Shown here: positions 1 to 8,692 of the stretch, piece after piece
Numbering within the stretch: the first letter of the stretch is position 1
Layout: every line of letters begins with the position of its first letter
DNA from: Rossellomorea vietnamensis NBRC 101237
GTDB taxonomy: Bacteria; Bacillota; Bacilli; Bacillales; Bacillaceae_B
Direction: 5' to 3'
Length of the DNA stretch: 37,611 nt
Assembly: GCF_001591825.1 (NCBI RefSeq)
Contig: NZ_BCVQ01000038.1
Coordinates: 1 to 37,611 of the forward strand
Translations under genes and position numbers: made by a program
Notes under the pieces: model-generated
The model's database searches: none
What the model was told of the DNA's origin: nothing
What the model saw: the letters and a program-made list of their open reading frames with translations, nothing else

Positions 1-12
1 CTTACATACGAC

Positions 13-42
13 AGACTTTCTCTTTATGAGAAAGTCTTTTTT
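13..42 (+). terminator. Rho-independent terminator of an upstream gene outside the window
   Basis: A perfect 10-bp stem (13-22 with 28-37, AGACTTTCTC/GAGAAAGTCT) has a 5-nt loop and is followed by a run of T. The gene it ends lies to the left of the window. Positions 43-200 are C/A-rich and hold no ORF with a ribosome binding site. Confidence 0.8.
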
Positions 43-200
43 ATTGTGTAAATAATGGCATCTTATTTTCAACTCCTCTTAATCATTTTCAAAACTAACC
101 TCCAAAACTCACAACCATTTCATTTACCCATCACCCATAAAAACAAAACCCATCTAGTCAAAATAGTGCACCTTCTTCGTCAATTGAGTTCCCCTTATTG

Positions 201-238
201 AGAAAGCGTTACCATTATAATAAAAGAAAGCGATTACA
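201..238 (+). promoter_or_regulatory. Two tandem cre-like operators around a -10 box
   Basis: AGAAAGCGTTACCA (201-214) and AGAAAGCGATTACA (225-238) each match the CcpA cre consensus TGNAANCGNWWNCA with one mismatch, at the first base. They lie 24 bp apart in the same orientation. A TATAAT (216-221) sits between them, but no good -35 is found at 17 bp. This placement suits a repressor that blocks transcription of the transporter genes. CcpA is the likely ligand; another LacI-family regulator is possible. Confidence 0.6.
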
Positions 239-258
239 CAGATAGGGTGGTGATACGG

Positions 259-1200
259 GTGGAACCAAAGATTCAGACTGGACCAGTAAGCCCAGATGTA
301 CAAATGAAGGCAGTGACGAAGAAAAAGTTCAAGTATAAGAGCTTGCTGACGTACGCTGCCTTTGTAGGACCGGCACTTTTATTTTTCTTAGTGATTCAGA
401 TTCTTCCGTTCTTGATGGGTGTGTATTATTCCTTCACCTCATGGAATGGTGTCAGCTCGGTTGTCGAGTGGGTTGGATTCGATAATTACAAGAAGATCTT
501 CACGGATGATAAGACGTTTTTTAATTCATTCATGTTCACAACGAAGTTTATGTTTGCGGCCGTGATCATCAGTAACCTGATAGGATTTGGATTTGCCCTG
601 TTACTGAATGCAGCGTTGAAGACGCGAAATATCCTGAGGACGGTATTCTTTATCCCCAATGTCATCGGGGGATTGTTACTCGGGTTCATCTGGCAGTTCA
701 TCTTTGTTAAAGGGTTCGCGTCACTTGGGAATATGACGGATATTGGATTCTTTAAAATGCCGTGGCTTGGTGATGAGAAGACGGCTTTCTGGGGGATTGT
801 CATCGTATTTGCCTGGCAGATCAGCGGTTACATGATGGTCATATATGTAGCAGCACTGCAAGGGGTCGACAATTCACTCCTTGAAGCCGCAAAGATGGAT
901 GGGGCATCGAATTGGACCCTCCTCACAAAAATCATCATTCCTTTAATATTACCTGCATTCACAATTTGTTTCTTCCTGACGATTTCAATGGCATTCAAAA
1001 TATTTGATCTTAACATCTCGCTGACAGGCGGTGGGCCATTCAACTCCACGCAATCTGTAGCGATCAATATCTATCAGGAAGCATTCCAGAATAATCGTTA
1101 TGGTCTCGGGACAGCGAAATCGATTCTGTTCTTTGTGGTAGTGGCCGTGTTTACGACGGTTCAGGTAATGGTGACGAAGAAGAAGGAGGTTGAGGCATAA
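259..1200 (+). CDS. Sugar ABC transporter permease (MsmF/UgpA/LacF type)
   Basis: Membrane subunit of a carbohydrate uptake ABC importer of the CUT1 class. The 313-residue protein has a short cytoplasmic N-terminus, about six hydrophobic segments, and near the C-terminal third the EAA loop (EAAKMDGASNWTLLTKI) that docks the ATPase. I place the start at the GTG at 259, because AGGGTGG (244-250) then has 8-nt spacing; GTG codons at 247 and 250 overlap that ribosome binding site. The stop codon overlaps the next start by one base (ATAATG), so the two permeases are translationally coupled. No ATPase gene lies nearby, so a shared MsmX-type ATPase encoded elsewhere is expected. Substrate unknown; the family call is firm. 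Confidence 0.93.
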   Translation: MEPKIQTGPVSPDVQMKAVTKKKFKYKSLLTYAAFVGPALLFFLVIQILPFLMGVYYSFTSWNGVSSVVEWVGFDNYKKIFTDDKTFFNSFMFTTKFMFAAVIISNLIGFGFALLLNAALKTRNILRTVFFIPNVIGGLLLGFIWQFIFVKGFASLGNMTDIGFFKMPWLGDEKTAFWGIVIVFAWQISGYMMVIYVAALQGVDNSLLEAAKMDGASNWTLLTKIIIPLILPAFTICFFLTISMAFKIFDLNISLTGGGPFNSTQSVAINIYQEAFQNNRYGLGTAKSILFFVVVAVFTTVQVMVTKKKEVEA

Positions 1201-2027
1201 TGGGAAATCGCTATACGAAAAAAACATTTGTATTAGAGATCATCGGGATTGTGATCGGGCTCATTTTCCTTATCCCTTTCTACTTCGTACTGGTCAACTC
1301 GGTGAAACCATTTGCTGCCATCTTGATTGATGCGGCAGCATGGCCGGAGGAATTTATGTTTTCCAACTATGCAAAAGTGTGGGAAGTCATCAATTTCCCA
1401 CGAGCTTTCTGGAACTCCCTTGTCATTACTGTTTTCAGTAATATCGGTTTGGTGATCATCAGTTCAATGGCAGCATGGAAGATGGTTCGTACACCAGGAA
1501 AGTTCAGCAAGATCTTATTCGTGATCTTTGTTTCAGCCATGGTGATCCCGTTCCAGACGGTGATGATTCCCTTGATGAAGGTTGGGGGGACACTGGGACT
1601 GACCAATAGTATTCCCGGTCTCATTCTCATGTACTTTGGGTTCGGAGTGCCGCTGTCCCTGTTCTTATATCACGGATTTGTGAAAACCGTCCCGATCGAA
1701 ATCGAGGAATCAGCGATGATAGACGGCTGCAGTCAGTTTGGCGTGTTTTGGAGAATCGTCTTCCCATTACTGAAGCCGATTACGGTGACTGTGATTATTT
1801 TGAACACCTTGTGGATCTGGAATGATTACCTGCTTCCCCTCCTTGTGTTACAGGATGCGGAACTGCGTACGATCCCACTCGCAGCCAGCTCGTTCTTTGC
1901 ACAGTATACGAAGCAGTGGGATATGGGACTTGCAGCGTTGGTTCTCGGGATTACACCGATCATCATTTTCTTCCTGTTTTTACAGAAGCATATCATCAAA
2001 GGAATTGCGTCAGGTTCGATCAAGTAG
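1200..2027 (+). CDS. Sugar ABC transporter permease (MsmG/AraQ type)
   Basis: Second membrane subunit of the CUT1-class importer, 275 residues, with six predicted transmembrane segments starting at about residue 12. The EAA loop (IEESAMIDGCSQFGVFWRI) lies around residues 165-185, as expected for MalG-type permeases. AAGGAGG lies upstream inside the end of the first permease gene, and the ATG shares its A with the preceding stop. It is followed by an 82-nt gap containing a stem-loop before the binding-protein gene. The order permease-permease-binding protein is less common than binding protein first. The specific sugar cannot be read from the sequence. Confidence 0.93.
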   Translation: MGNRYTKKTFVLEIIGIVIGLIFLIPFYFVLVNSVKPFAAILIDAAAWPEEFMFSNYAKVWEVINFPRAFWNSLVITVFSNIGLVIISSMAAWKMVRTPGKFSKILFVIFVSAMVIPFQTVMIPLMKVGGTLGLTNSIPGLILMYFGFGVPLSLFLYHGFVKTVPIEIEESAMIDGCSQFGVFWRIVFPLLKPITVTVIILNTLWIWNDYLLPLLVLQDAELRTIPLAASSFFAQYTKQWDMGLAALVLGITPIIIFFLFLQKHIIKGIASGSIK

Positions 2028-2076
2028 ATATAAAGTTTCTGTCGAGATGGTCTATCATTGATACAGAAATTTATAT
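2028..2076 (+). promoter_or_regulatory. Intercistronic stem-loop before the binding-protein gene
   Basis: ATATAAAGTTTCTGT (2028-2042) pairs with ACAGAAATTTATAT (2063-2076) over 14 bp with one bulged base and a 20-nt loop. A second A/T inverted repeat just downstream (TATAAA, ATAA, TTTATA) overlaps its 3' arm, so the two folds exclude each other. There is no T-tract, so it is not a terminator. A role in mRNA processing or stabilisation that raises binding-protein levels is my inference. Confidence 0.5.
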
Positions 2077-2109
2077 AAAATAATTTATATCAGGGAGGTC
2101 AATCCATTT

Positions 2110-3387
2110 ATGAAGCGTATTTTATTACTATGTATGTCTTTGGTTTTAGTATTTGGAATCATTGCAGGTTGTTCTTCTAAAGACAAAACAAGCAGCTCAG
2201 GCGGGGATTCCGGTTCAGGTGATGATGTTGTAACATTGAATTTCTTCCAGTTCAAGGTTGAAATTGCCGATCAGCTGCAAGAAATGATCAAAGAATTCGA
2301 AGCGGAGCATCCGAACATTAAGATCAAGCTTGAAACCGTTGGTGGAGGTGCCGATTACGGTGCTGCCCTTAAAGCGAAATTCGCTTCAGGTGAAGAGCCG
2401 GATATTTTCAACAATGGTGGATTCAAAGAGTTAGAGCTATGGAAAGAGAAGCTTGCGGATCTTTCTGGTGAACCTTGGGTTGAGCATGTCCTTCCGATCG
2501 GGAAAGTTCCGATGACGGATGAAGACGGCAAGCTTTATGGTATGCCTGTTAACTTGGAAGGGTATGGGTTTGTTTACAACAAAGATTTATTCAAAAAAGC
2601 AGGCATCACTGAGCCTCCTAAAACGATTGATGAGTTGAAAGACGCTGCGAAGAAGCTCGAAGCGAAGAAAATCACTCCATTCTCAGCTGGATACGGCGAG
2701 TGGTGGGTAATCGGTCAGCATTTACTGAATATTCCTTTTGCACAACAGGAAGATCCGGATAAGTTCATCGCGGGACTTTATGACGGATCTGAGAAGATTG
2801 TAGGGAACGAGAAGTTCAAACAGTTTAAAGAAGTACTGGACACTGAGCTTAAATATGCCAACGATAATCCTTTAACGACGGATTATAATACACAGGTAAC
2901 GTTGTTTGCTTCTGGTGAAACGGCGATGCTTCAACAAGGGAACTGGACTGAGAACATGATCACGGAGATCAACCCTGATATCAACATGGGCTTCCTTCCG
3001 ATTCCGATCAGCAATGACGAGAATGCAGATCGCCTTCCTGTCGGTGTACCGAATAACTGGGTATTGAATAAGAACTCGAAGCACCTTGAAGAAGCGAAAA
3101 CATTCTTGGAGTGGATGGTTTCATCTGAAACAGGTAAGCGTTATATCACAGAAGAATTTGCCTTCATTCCTGCATTTGATAATATCGAGCCGAATGGTCT
3201 TGGTGACCTTGGTCAATCCATCCTTGACTACTCTAAAGATGAGAAGACGATTCCTTGGACTTGGTTCAAATGGCCGGATGGAGCGAACAAAGAATTCGCT
3301 GCGACCATCCAGGAATATGCAGCCGGAAAAATTGATTATGATACTGTACTTGAGCGATTCCAACAAACGTGGGATAACCTGAAGTAA
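2110..3387 (+). CDS. Extracellular sugar-binding lipoprotein of the ABC importer
   Basis: Solute-binding protein family 1 (SBP_bac_1), 425 residues, which captures the sugar outside the membrane and hands it to the two permeases. The N-terminus is a lipoprotein signal: two basic residues, a hydrophobic stretch and the lipobox IAGC with Cys21, then a Ser/Gly-rich linker to about residue 38. The mature domain starts VVTLNFFQFKVE and contains the family-typical segments LYGMPVNLEGYGFVYNKDLF and ETAMLQQGNW. The ribosome binding site GGGAGG (2093-2098) is well spaced. A strong terminator follows, so the transporter forms a unit separate from the two-component genes. Ligand unknown; aromatic residues suggest a carbohydrate. 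Confidence 0.93.
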   Translation: MKRILLLCMSLVLVFGIIAGCSSKDKTSSSGGDSGSGDDVVTLNFFQFKVEIADQLQEMIKEFEAEHPNIKIKLETVGGGADYGAALKAKFASGEEPDIFNNGGFKELELWKEKLADLSGEPWVEHVLPIGKVPMTDEDGKLYGMPVNLEGYGFVYNKDLFKKAGITEPPKTIDELKDAAKKLEAKKITPFSAGYGEWWVIGQHLLNIPFAQQEDPDKFIAGLYDGSEKIVGNEKFKQFKEVLDTELKYANDNPLTTDYNTQVTLFASGETAMLQQGNWTENMITEINPDINMGFLPIPISNDENADRLPVGVPNNWVLNKNSKHLEEAKTFLEWMVSSETGKRYITEEFAFIPAFDNIEPNGLGDLGQSILDYSKDEKTIPWTWFKWPDGANKEFAATIQEYAAGKIDYDTVLERFQQTWDNLK

Positions 3388-3396
3388 ACAGAATAG

Positions 3397-3435
3397 TAGA
3401 AAGCATGTCTATTGAAGGCATGCTTTCTATTTTAT
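3397..3435 (+). terminator. Terminator of the transporter operon
   Basis: An 11-bp perfect stem, TAGAAAGCATG (3397-3407) with CATGCTTTCTA (3419-3429), is followed by TTTTAT. It separates the ABC operon from the kinase operon. Confidence 0.85.
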
Positions 3436-3484
3436 AAGTTTAGTAGGAATATTTCGAAAAAATACTTCCAAGAGTGGGGAATAA

Positions 3485-3507
3485 CACTTTATACTAGTGT
3501 ATAAGTG
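3485..3507 (+). promoter_or_regulatory. Palindrome over a putative -10 upstream of the histidine kinase
   Basis: A 23-bp imperfect palindrome with arms CACTTTATAC and GTATAAGTG contains TATACT (3490-3495), a good -10. No convincing -35 lies 17 bp upstream (TTCCAA at 18 bp is weak). It may be the promoter and operator of the kinase-isomerase operon. The regulator is not identifiable. Confidence 0.4.
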
Positions 3508-3529
3508 AGACCTGGGAGGTCCGTCCCTC

Positions 3530-5341
3530 ATGTTAAAGACAAGCATTCGGAATAAGTTGATTGCGCTGTTGATGATCACGACGATTGTGCCGTTTGGCAG
3601 TTCGATCATCATTACATATTTGTATACGAAGGATTCGATTGAGGAGCAGGTGGTGAAGGAAAGCAGTAATCTCCTTTATCAGGGGAAGGTGAACTTGGAG
3701 AGCTATATCAATGAGCTTAACGGGTTATCGCTGTCCCTCTATAATAATCCAGATTTCATCAATTTCATGAGGTCACCGGGTAAGGAGAATAACTACCTGA
3801 CGATCGGCATCGTGAAGAATATTGTGCAAACGATTCTCTACACTGGGGACACAATCAATGGGGTTCGCATTTCCTTTGCCGACGGTGACCGGGTCATTTC
3901 GGCAACAAAGCGATCCACCGTTGTGTTCTCAAATAAAATAAAAGATTCACAGTGGGAATACTTCAGAAATGCAGAACGAAGCCCGTACAATATGTACATT
4001 GAACCAACCAATAGTCAGGAAGAGGAGAATATTAACCGGTCGAAGGATATCATTACGATTCACAGGGCGTTCCGGAATGTTCCCGGTGACGAGGTGCTGG
4101 CGTATATTTCCCTGGACATCTCTCCGGATAAAATCATTGATTTAAGCAGGAACCTCTATAACCCTGATTCTGAGGAATTCTACCTCCTGTCATCAGAAGG
4201 GGAAATGATCTATAGCTCGGATAGTGACGTATCGGATGGTGGAAACAATCAGAAATGGATCAGAAAGATCATGGAGTCAAAGGATGTTTCCGGGACACTT
4301 GAGTGGAAGGAAGATAGGTTCAACGGGGTGATGATGTACGATCAGCTTCCAGCTTCTTCGGGAGGATGGTTCCTCGTGAAAAGGGTATCTTATGCTAATC
4401 TGTATGAAAGTGCCTTTAGTGTGGCGAAGATCAATATCCTGTTCGGCGTTCTTGGCTTGACCCTCGTGGTGCTGGCGACTCTGTTTGTTTCCTTCAAAAT
4501 TACATCTCCAATCCGGATATTGCTTTCAAATATCCAGGAGGTGGAAAAAGGGAATATGAAAGTACAGGCGAAATCATTCGGTTTTGATGAAATCGGGATC
4601 CTTGGGAATCGATTTCAACAGATGATCGAGCGGATCAATCATTTGATCAACAGGGAGTATAAGCTGGAACTTGAAAACAAAACGAATCAATTAAAGGTCC
4701 TGCAGTCGCAGATCAATCCCCATTTTCTTTATAATGCCCTGCAGTCCATCGGGACAATTGCGCTTAAGAACAGGGTCCCGCAAATATACTCCCTGATCAC
4801 CCATTTATCTAAAATAATGAGATACGGAATGAATATGGAGGAGGATGTGGTCCCTTTAAGCAAAGAAATCAATTATACGAATGCGTATCTTCTTTTACAA
4901 AAGGAGCGGTTTGGCGAAAACCTGGAGTATAGTGTCGAGGTGGACGATAGGGTAAAGGGTGTTCTCGTTCCCAAAATGATCCTGCAGCCCCTCATAGAAA
5001 ACTACTTCAAGCACGGGTTCGACATACGAGATGGAGTGGGGAGGATCCATCTGACCTGCTTTCAGGATGGGAAAGAATTGGTGATGGTCGTCCGGGATAA
5101 TGGAGCTGGGGTAACGAAAGACAGGCTCGGAGAAATAGAAGAGCACTTCAAAGCAGATGCATGGAACAAAACCGGTGATGAAACCAATATAGGGCTGAAG
5201 AACGTGTATGTAAGGCTCAAACTTTACTATGACCATCAGGCGGCTCTGCTACTTGAGAATCATGAAGATGGAGGCTTTATGGTCACCATGAGGCTGCCAC
5301 TCAGAATGGAAGGTGAGGCAAATGAAAGCAATCATCATTGA
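3530..5341 (+). CDS. Sensor histidine kinase, YesM family
   Basis: Membrane sensor kinase of 603 residues that probably detects a carbohydrate signal and phosphorylates the adjacent AraC-type regulator. Layout: first transmembrane segment at about residues 10-33, an extracellular sensor region to about residue 300, a second transmembrane segment at about 301-322, a HAMP linker, then the His_kinase motif SQINPHFLYNAL with phospho-accepting His398, and a C-terminal HATPase_c with an N-box (PLIENYFKHG) and a G-box (DNGAGV). This single-histidine NPHFLYN arrangement is typical of YesM/LytS-class kinases that control sugar ABC systems. The ATG at 3530 has GGGAGG ten bases upstream, and that leader includes the repeated 12-mer GGTCCGTCCCTC. 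The 3' end overlaps the regulator gene by 20 bases. Confidence 0.93.
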   Translation: MLKTSIRNKLIALLMITTIVPFGSSIIITYLYTKDSIEEQVVKESSNLLYQGKVNLESYINELNGLSLSLYNNPDFINFMRSPGKENNYLTIGIVKNIVQTILYTGDTINGVRISFADGDRVISATKRSTVVFSNKIKDSQWEYFRNAERSPYNMYIEPTNSQEEENINRSKDIITIHRAFRNVPGDEVLAYISLDISPDKIIDLSRNLYNPDSEEFYLLSSEGEMIYSSDSDVSDGGNNQKWIRKIMESKDVSGTLEWKEDRFNGVMMYDQLPASSGGWFLVKRVSYANLYESAFSVAKINILFGVLGLTLVVLATLFVSFKITSPIRILLSNIQEVEKGNMKVQAKSFGFDEIGILGNRFQQMIERINHLINREYKLELENKTNQLKVLQSQINPHFLYNALQSIGTIALKNRVPQIYSLITHLSKIMRYGMNMEEDVVPLSKEINYTNAYLLLQKERFGENLEYSVEVDDRVKGVLVPKMILQPLIENYFKHGFDIRDGVGRIHLTCFQDGKELVMVVRDNGAGVTKDRLGEIEEHFKADAWNKTGDETNIGLKNVYVRLKLYYDHQAALLLENHEDGGFMVTMRLPLRMEGEANESNHH

Positions 5342-6890
5342 CGACGAAAAGCATGTGCGTGAAGGGTTACTTTTGTTGGCAGAATGGGAAAAGCACGGTA
5401 TCCATACCATCCTAGAGGCGGAAGATGGGGACGAAGCCATCGAATTGATCACAGAGCACAGGCCCGAGATCATCTTCACGGATATGCGGATGCCGAAGAG
5501 GGACGGCATCACCCTGTTAAAATGGCTTCATGCCTCTGATTTGACAAGCAAGACTATTGTTGTGAGCGGATATGATGACTTTGAGTATATGAGAAACGCA
5601 ATCCATTATAAGAGCTTCGATTACATCCTGAAGCCGATTGAACCGGATGTACTGAATGACACGCTGGATAAAGCGGTGTTGGAATGGAATGAGCAGGCCC
5701 GGTCAAGAAGGACCCAAGTCGAGGAAAACAGAGTACTCAATGAGGCCAAGCCTCTATACTGGGATCGATTATTTTCCAGTCTTTGCGCGAAGGAGAGCAT
5801 TACGGCTGAAATGGTGGATAAGGTTGAGAGGGAGTTCGGTGTTTCACTGCCGAAGCTTGAGAAAACGGTTGCGCTCCTGCCGATCAAGCCGATTGTCATG
5901 AAATCTTTTCAGGGAGACAGGGACCTCGCCTTTTTCACCCTCATCAATATTTGCAATGAGCTCTTACGAAAGCAAAATGATGGGGTATGCTTCCGGAACA
6001 GCCACAAAGAAGAGGAGCTTGTCATTCTCTTCTGGAATCATAAGCGTGTGACCTATCTGCTGGAGGAAATCTACTCATTAATCTATCAATATAGCAAGGT
6101 GTTTACGGTCCTCGCTCTCGGGAAGAAGTCAAAAAAGGTGAATGAAGCCTATGAATCCGCCCTTGAAGTATTTTCAAGGCATGCCCTCCTGGAGCAGAAG
6201 AAACTGGTCACACACCGGGATGTAAAGAGAGGGCACCTCCTTCATTTATTGGATTACTCCAATGAATTGAAATGGGCCATCCGTTCTGGAAGCAGGGAGC
6301 AGGTGCAGCACCAGCTGGAAGCGATCTTCGCTCAGTTAGAAAACAGGCATACCATCTCCATCGAGCAGATTAAGGGGTGGGAAGATCAATTTGAATTGTT
6401 GCGAAACAATTGGTTGAAGGAATATGAGATCAAGGGTCAGGAACCTTTCTACCGGGGAACGGATTATTGGAATGAAGACGGATCGTTTTCGTTCCGGAAG
6501 TTTAAAGAAGAAAAGACAAAAGAATTTATCGAACTTATCCAGACACTGACAAACGTTAAATATCAGAAGGAAAAAAACAATATGCAGCATATTGAAGAAT
6601 ATCTGCAGCAGCATTATCAGGAGGATATCAATCTTCAGGACATCGCCGACAGGTTCTTCTTAAGCAGGGAATACATCTCCCGTAAGTTTAAGCAGGATTA
6701 TGGAGCGACCATCACGGATTATATCACCGGTATCAGAATGGAAAAGGCGAAAAAGCTCCTGGAAAACCCGTATTTGAAAATTTACGAAGTAGCCTACGGA
6801 GTAGGATACGGGAATGAGAAATATTTCAGTAAAGTGTTCAAGAAGCACACGGGTGTTACACCAAATGAATACCGTCATGCACAAATATAA
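5322..6890 (+). CDS. Response regulator with AraC-type DNA-binding domain, YesN family
   Basis: Partner of the preceding kinase, 522 residues. The receiver domain occupies residues 1-120, with the acidic pair Asp7/Asp8, phospho-acceptor Asp54 in FTDMRMP, Ser82 in VVSGYDD and Lys104 in ILKPIE. A middle region of about 290 residues matches the linker seen in YesN proteins. The last 100 residues form an AraC/XylS double helix-turn-helix ([20 protein letters not shown] and the family-typical [20 protein letters not shown]). I choose ATG 5322 over the upstream GTG 5313, because AAGGTG (5310-5315) then serves as its ribosome binding site and the protein starts exactly at the receiver fold. Likely targets are the transporter and its own operon. 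Confidence 0.93.
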   Translation: MKAIIIDDEKHVREGLLLLAEWEKHGIHTILEAEDGDEAIELITEHRPEIIFTDMRMPKRDGITLLKWLHASDLTSKTIVVSGYDDFEYMRNAIHYKSFDYILKPIEPDVLNDTLDKAVLEWNEQARSRRTQVEENRVLNEAKPLYWDRLFSSLCAKESITAEMVDKVEREFGVSLPKLEKTVALLPIKPIVMKSFQGDRDLAFFTLINICNELLRKQNDGVCFRNSHKEEELVILFWNHKRVTYLLEEIYSLIYQYSKVFTVLALGKKSKKVNEAYESALEVFSRHALLEQKKLVTHRDVKRGHLLHLLDYSNELKWAIRSGSREQVQHQLEAIFAQLENRHTISIEQIKGWEDQFELLRNNWLKEYEIKGQEPFYRGTDYWNEDGSFSFRKFKEEKTKEFIELIQTLTNVKYQKEKNNMQHIEEYLQQHYQEDINLQDIADRFFLSREYISRKFKQDYGATITDYITGIRMEKAKKLLENPYLKIYEVAYGVGYGNEKYFSKVFKKHTGVTPNEYRHAQI

Positions 6891-6906
6891 ACTTGGAGGT
6901 TTTACA

Positions 6907-7632
6907 ATGATAAACGTAACCGTATGGAATGAAAATCGTCATGAACAAAAGAATCCGAAAGTGAGAGAAGTGTATCCTGAAGGAATTCATGGTGCCATCG
7001 CGTCTTTCCTCGGAGAAGCGTCCTGCAATGTGAAAACCGCTACATTGGATGAAGGTGATCACGGATTGACGGAAGAAGTGCTGGAAGGGACGGATGTATT
7101 GGTCTGGTGGGGGCATATCGCCCATGAAGAAGTGAAGGACGAGGTGGTCGAACGGGTGAAACAGCGGGTCCTCGACGGAATGGGCTTGATCGTCCTTCAT
7201 TCAGGTCACTTCTCTAAGATTTTCAAAACCTTGATGGGGACATCCTGTGATTTGAAGTGGCGGGAAGCGGATGAAAAGGAACGCATCTGGATTGTGGACC
7301 CGGGCCATCCGATCACAGCCGGTTTAGGGGAATATTTCGAGCTTGAAAAAGAAGAAATGTATGGAGAGCATTTTGACATTCCGGCACCGGATCAGCTTGT
7401 GATGGTCAGCTGGTTCGAAGGTGGGGAAGTGTTCAGAAGCGGGTGTACGTATCAGCGCGGGAACGGAAAAGTATTTTACTTCCGTCCAGGACATGAAACC
7501 TATCCGACTTATTACAATGAAAATGTCCAACAGGTCATCGTCAATGCCGTGAAATGGGCAGCACCGGTGGATCATGCAAGACCTGTATATGGGAATGCAA
7601 AGCCGCTCGAAGAGATCAAAGGATCAAACTGA
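6907..7632 (+). CDS. ThuA-like trehalose-utilisation family protein
   Basis: A 241-residue protein of the ThuA family (PF06283), a class I glutamine-amidotransferase-like fold. Visible family features are [10 protein letters not shown] (about 64-73), LHSGHFSK (97-104) and the C-terminal [11 protein letters not shown] (about 187-197). In rhizobia, ThuA works with the oxidoreductase ThuB in metabolism of trehalose, maltitol and sucrose isomers through 3-keto derivatives; its exact reaction is not settled. The ATG at 6907 has TTGGAGGT seven bases upstream, only 16 bases after the regulator stop. It is the first enzyme-type gene in an operon with two oxidoreductases and an isomerase, which supports a role in processing an oxidised sugar. 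Confidence 0.88.
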   Translation: MINVTVWNENRHEQKNPKVREVYPEGIHGAIASFLGEASCNVKTATLDEGDHGLTEEVLEGTDVLVWWGHIAHEEVKDEVVERVKQRVLDGMGLIVLHSGHFSKIFKTLMGTSCDLKWREADEKERIWIVDPGHPITAGLGEYFELEKEEMYGEHFDIPAPDQLVMVSWFEGGEVFRSGCTYQRGNGKVFYFRPGHETYPTYYNENVQQVIVNAVKWAAPVDHARPVYGNAKPLEEIKGSN

Positions 7633-7651
7633 AAATAGAGGAGGAAAAATC

Positions 7652-8677
7652 ATGAAAACATTGAAAATCGGGGTCATCGGCTGTGGAAGCATCGCTCAGC
7701 ACCGCCACCTTCCGGAATACGCAAGTAATAAAAACGTTGAAGTAGTCGCCGTGTGTGACATCGTCGAAGAGCGGGCATGGAAACTCGCCGATGCAGTCGG
7801 AGCTAAAGCCTATACCAATTATAAAGAACTGCTGGCCAACGCTGATGTGCAAGCAGTGAGCGTATGTACACCGAACTACCTGCATGCACCGATTTCCATC
7901 GATGCCCTGAACGCAGGAAAGCATGTACTTTGTGAAAAGCCGATGGCGACTTCAAGTGAAGAAGCAGAAAGTATGATCGATGCTTCCGAAAAAAGCGGTA
8001 AAAAGCTGATGATCGCTCACAATCAGCGTTTTGTCCCTTCTCATCAAAAAGCGAAGCAGCTGATTGAAAACGGGGAAGTGGGCAAAATCTACAGCTTCCG
8101 TTCGGCATTCGGTCATGGCGGTCCTGAAGGCTGGAGCGCTGATGGCAAGGATAGCTGGTTCTTCAAAAAGGACGAAGCGTTCATCGGTGCCATGGGAGAC
8201 CTTGGTGTTCATAAAACAGATCTTCTTCGTTACATCTTAGGGGAAGAATTTGCAGAAGTCGGCGCCTTTGTGGAAACAAGCGCAAAGGAAAATGCCGATG
8301 TGGATGATACGGCGGTATGCGTATTGAAAACGGAAAGCGGTACAGTCGGTACCCTTGCAGCAAGCTGGTCTTATGTGTCCAAAGAAGACAACTCCACCAT
8401 TATATATGGAGAGAAAGCGATTCTCCGTTTAGAAGATGATCCGGTCAACTCCCTTGTCGTGCAATATGCCACGGGGGAAGTAGTGAAGTATGAGCTTGGG
8501 GGCATTCAAACGAATGACGAGGGAGGACAATCGAATTCCCGCGTGATCGATCAATTTGTACACAGCATCCTTCATGATGCAGAGCCTCCCGTACCGGGTG
8601 AGGAAGGAAAGAAATCACTTGAGGTTGTTTTGGCAGCACTTGAATCAAGTGAAACAAAACGAATTGTAAAGCTATAA
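7652..8677 (+). CDS. Gfo/Idh/MocA family oxidoreductase (first of two)
   Basis: NAD(P)-dependent sugar or polyol dehydrogenase of 341 residues. The N-terminal Rossmann fold carries GCGSIA (10-15); the strand ending in CTPNYLHA and the CEKPMA motif (Glu95-Lys96-Pro97, with the Lys usually catalytic) follow. The C-terminal substrate domain has GDLGVHKTDLLRY, the Asp/His pair expected of active family members. The start ATG has GAGGAGG at good spacing, 20 bases after thuA. Substrate cannot be assigned; the family oxidises myo-inositol, glucose derivatives and glycosides. Pairing with a ThuA-like gene makes 3-keto-sugar formation a reasonable guess. Confidence 0.92.
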   Translation: MKTLKIGVIGCGSIAQHRHLPEYASNKNVEVVAVCDIVEERAWKLADAVGAKAYTNYKELLANADVQAVSVCTPNYLHAPISIDALNAGKHVLCEKPMATSSEEAESMIDASEKSGKKLMIAHNQRFVPSHQKAKQLIENGEVGKIYSFRSAFGHGGPEGWSADGKDSWFFKKDEAFIGAMGDLGVHKTDLLRYILGEEFAEVGAFVETSAKENADVDDTAVCVLKTESGTVGTLAASWSYVSKEDNSTIIYGEKAILRLEDDPVNSLVVQYATGEVVKYELGGIQTNDEGGQSNSRVIDQFVHSILHDAEPPVPGEEGKKSLEVVLAALESSETKRIVKL

Positions 8678-8692
8678 AGGGGAATGCGAGCG

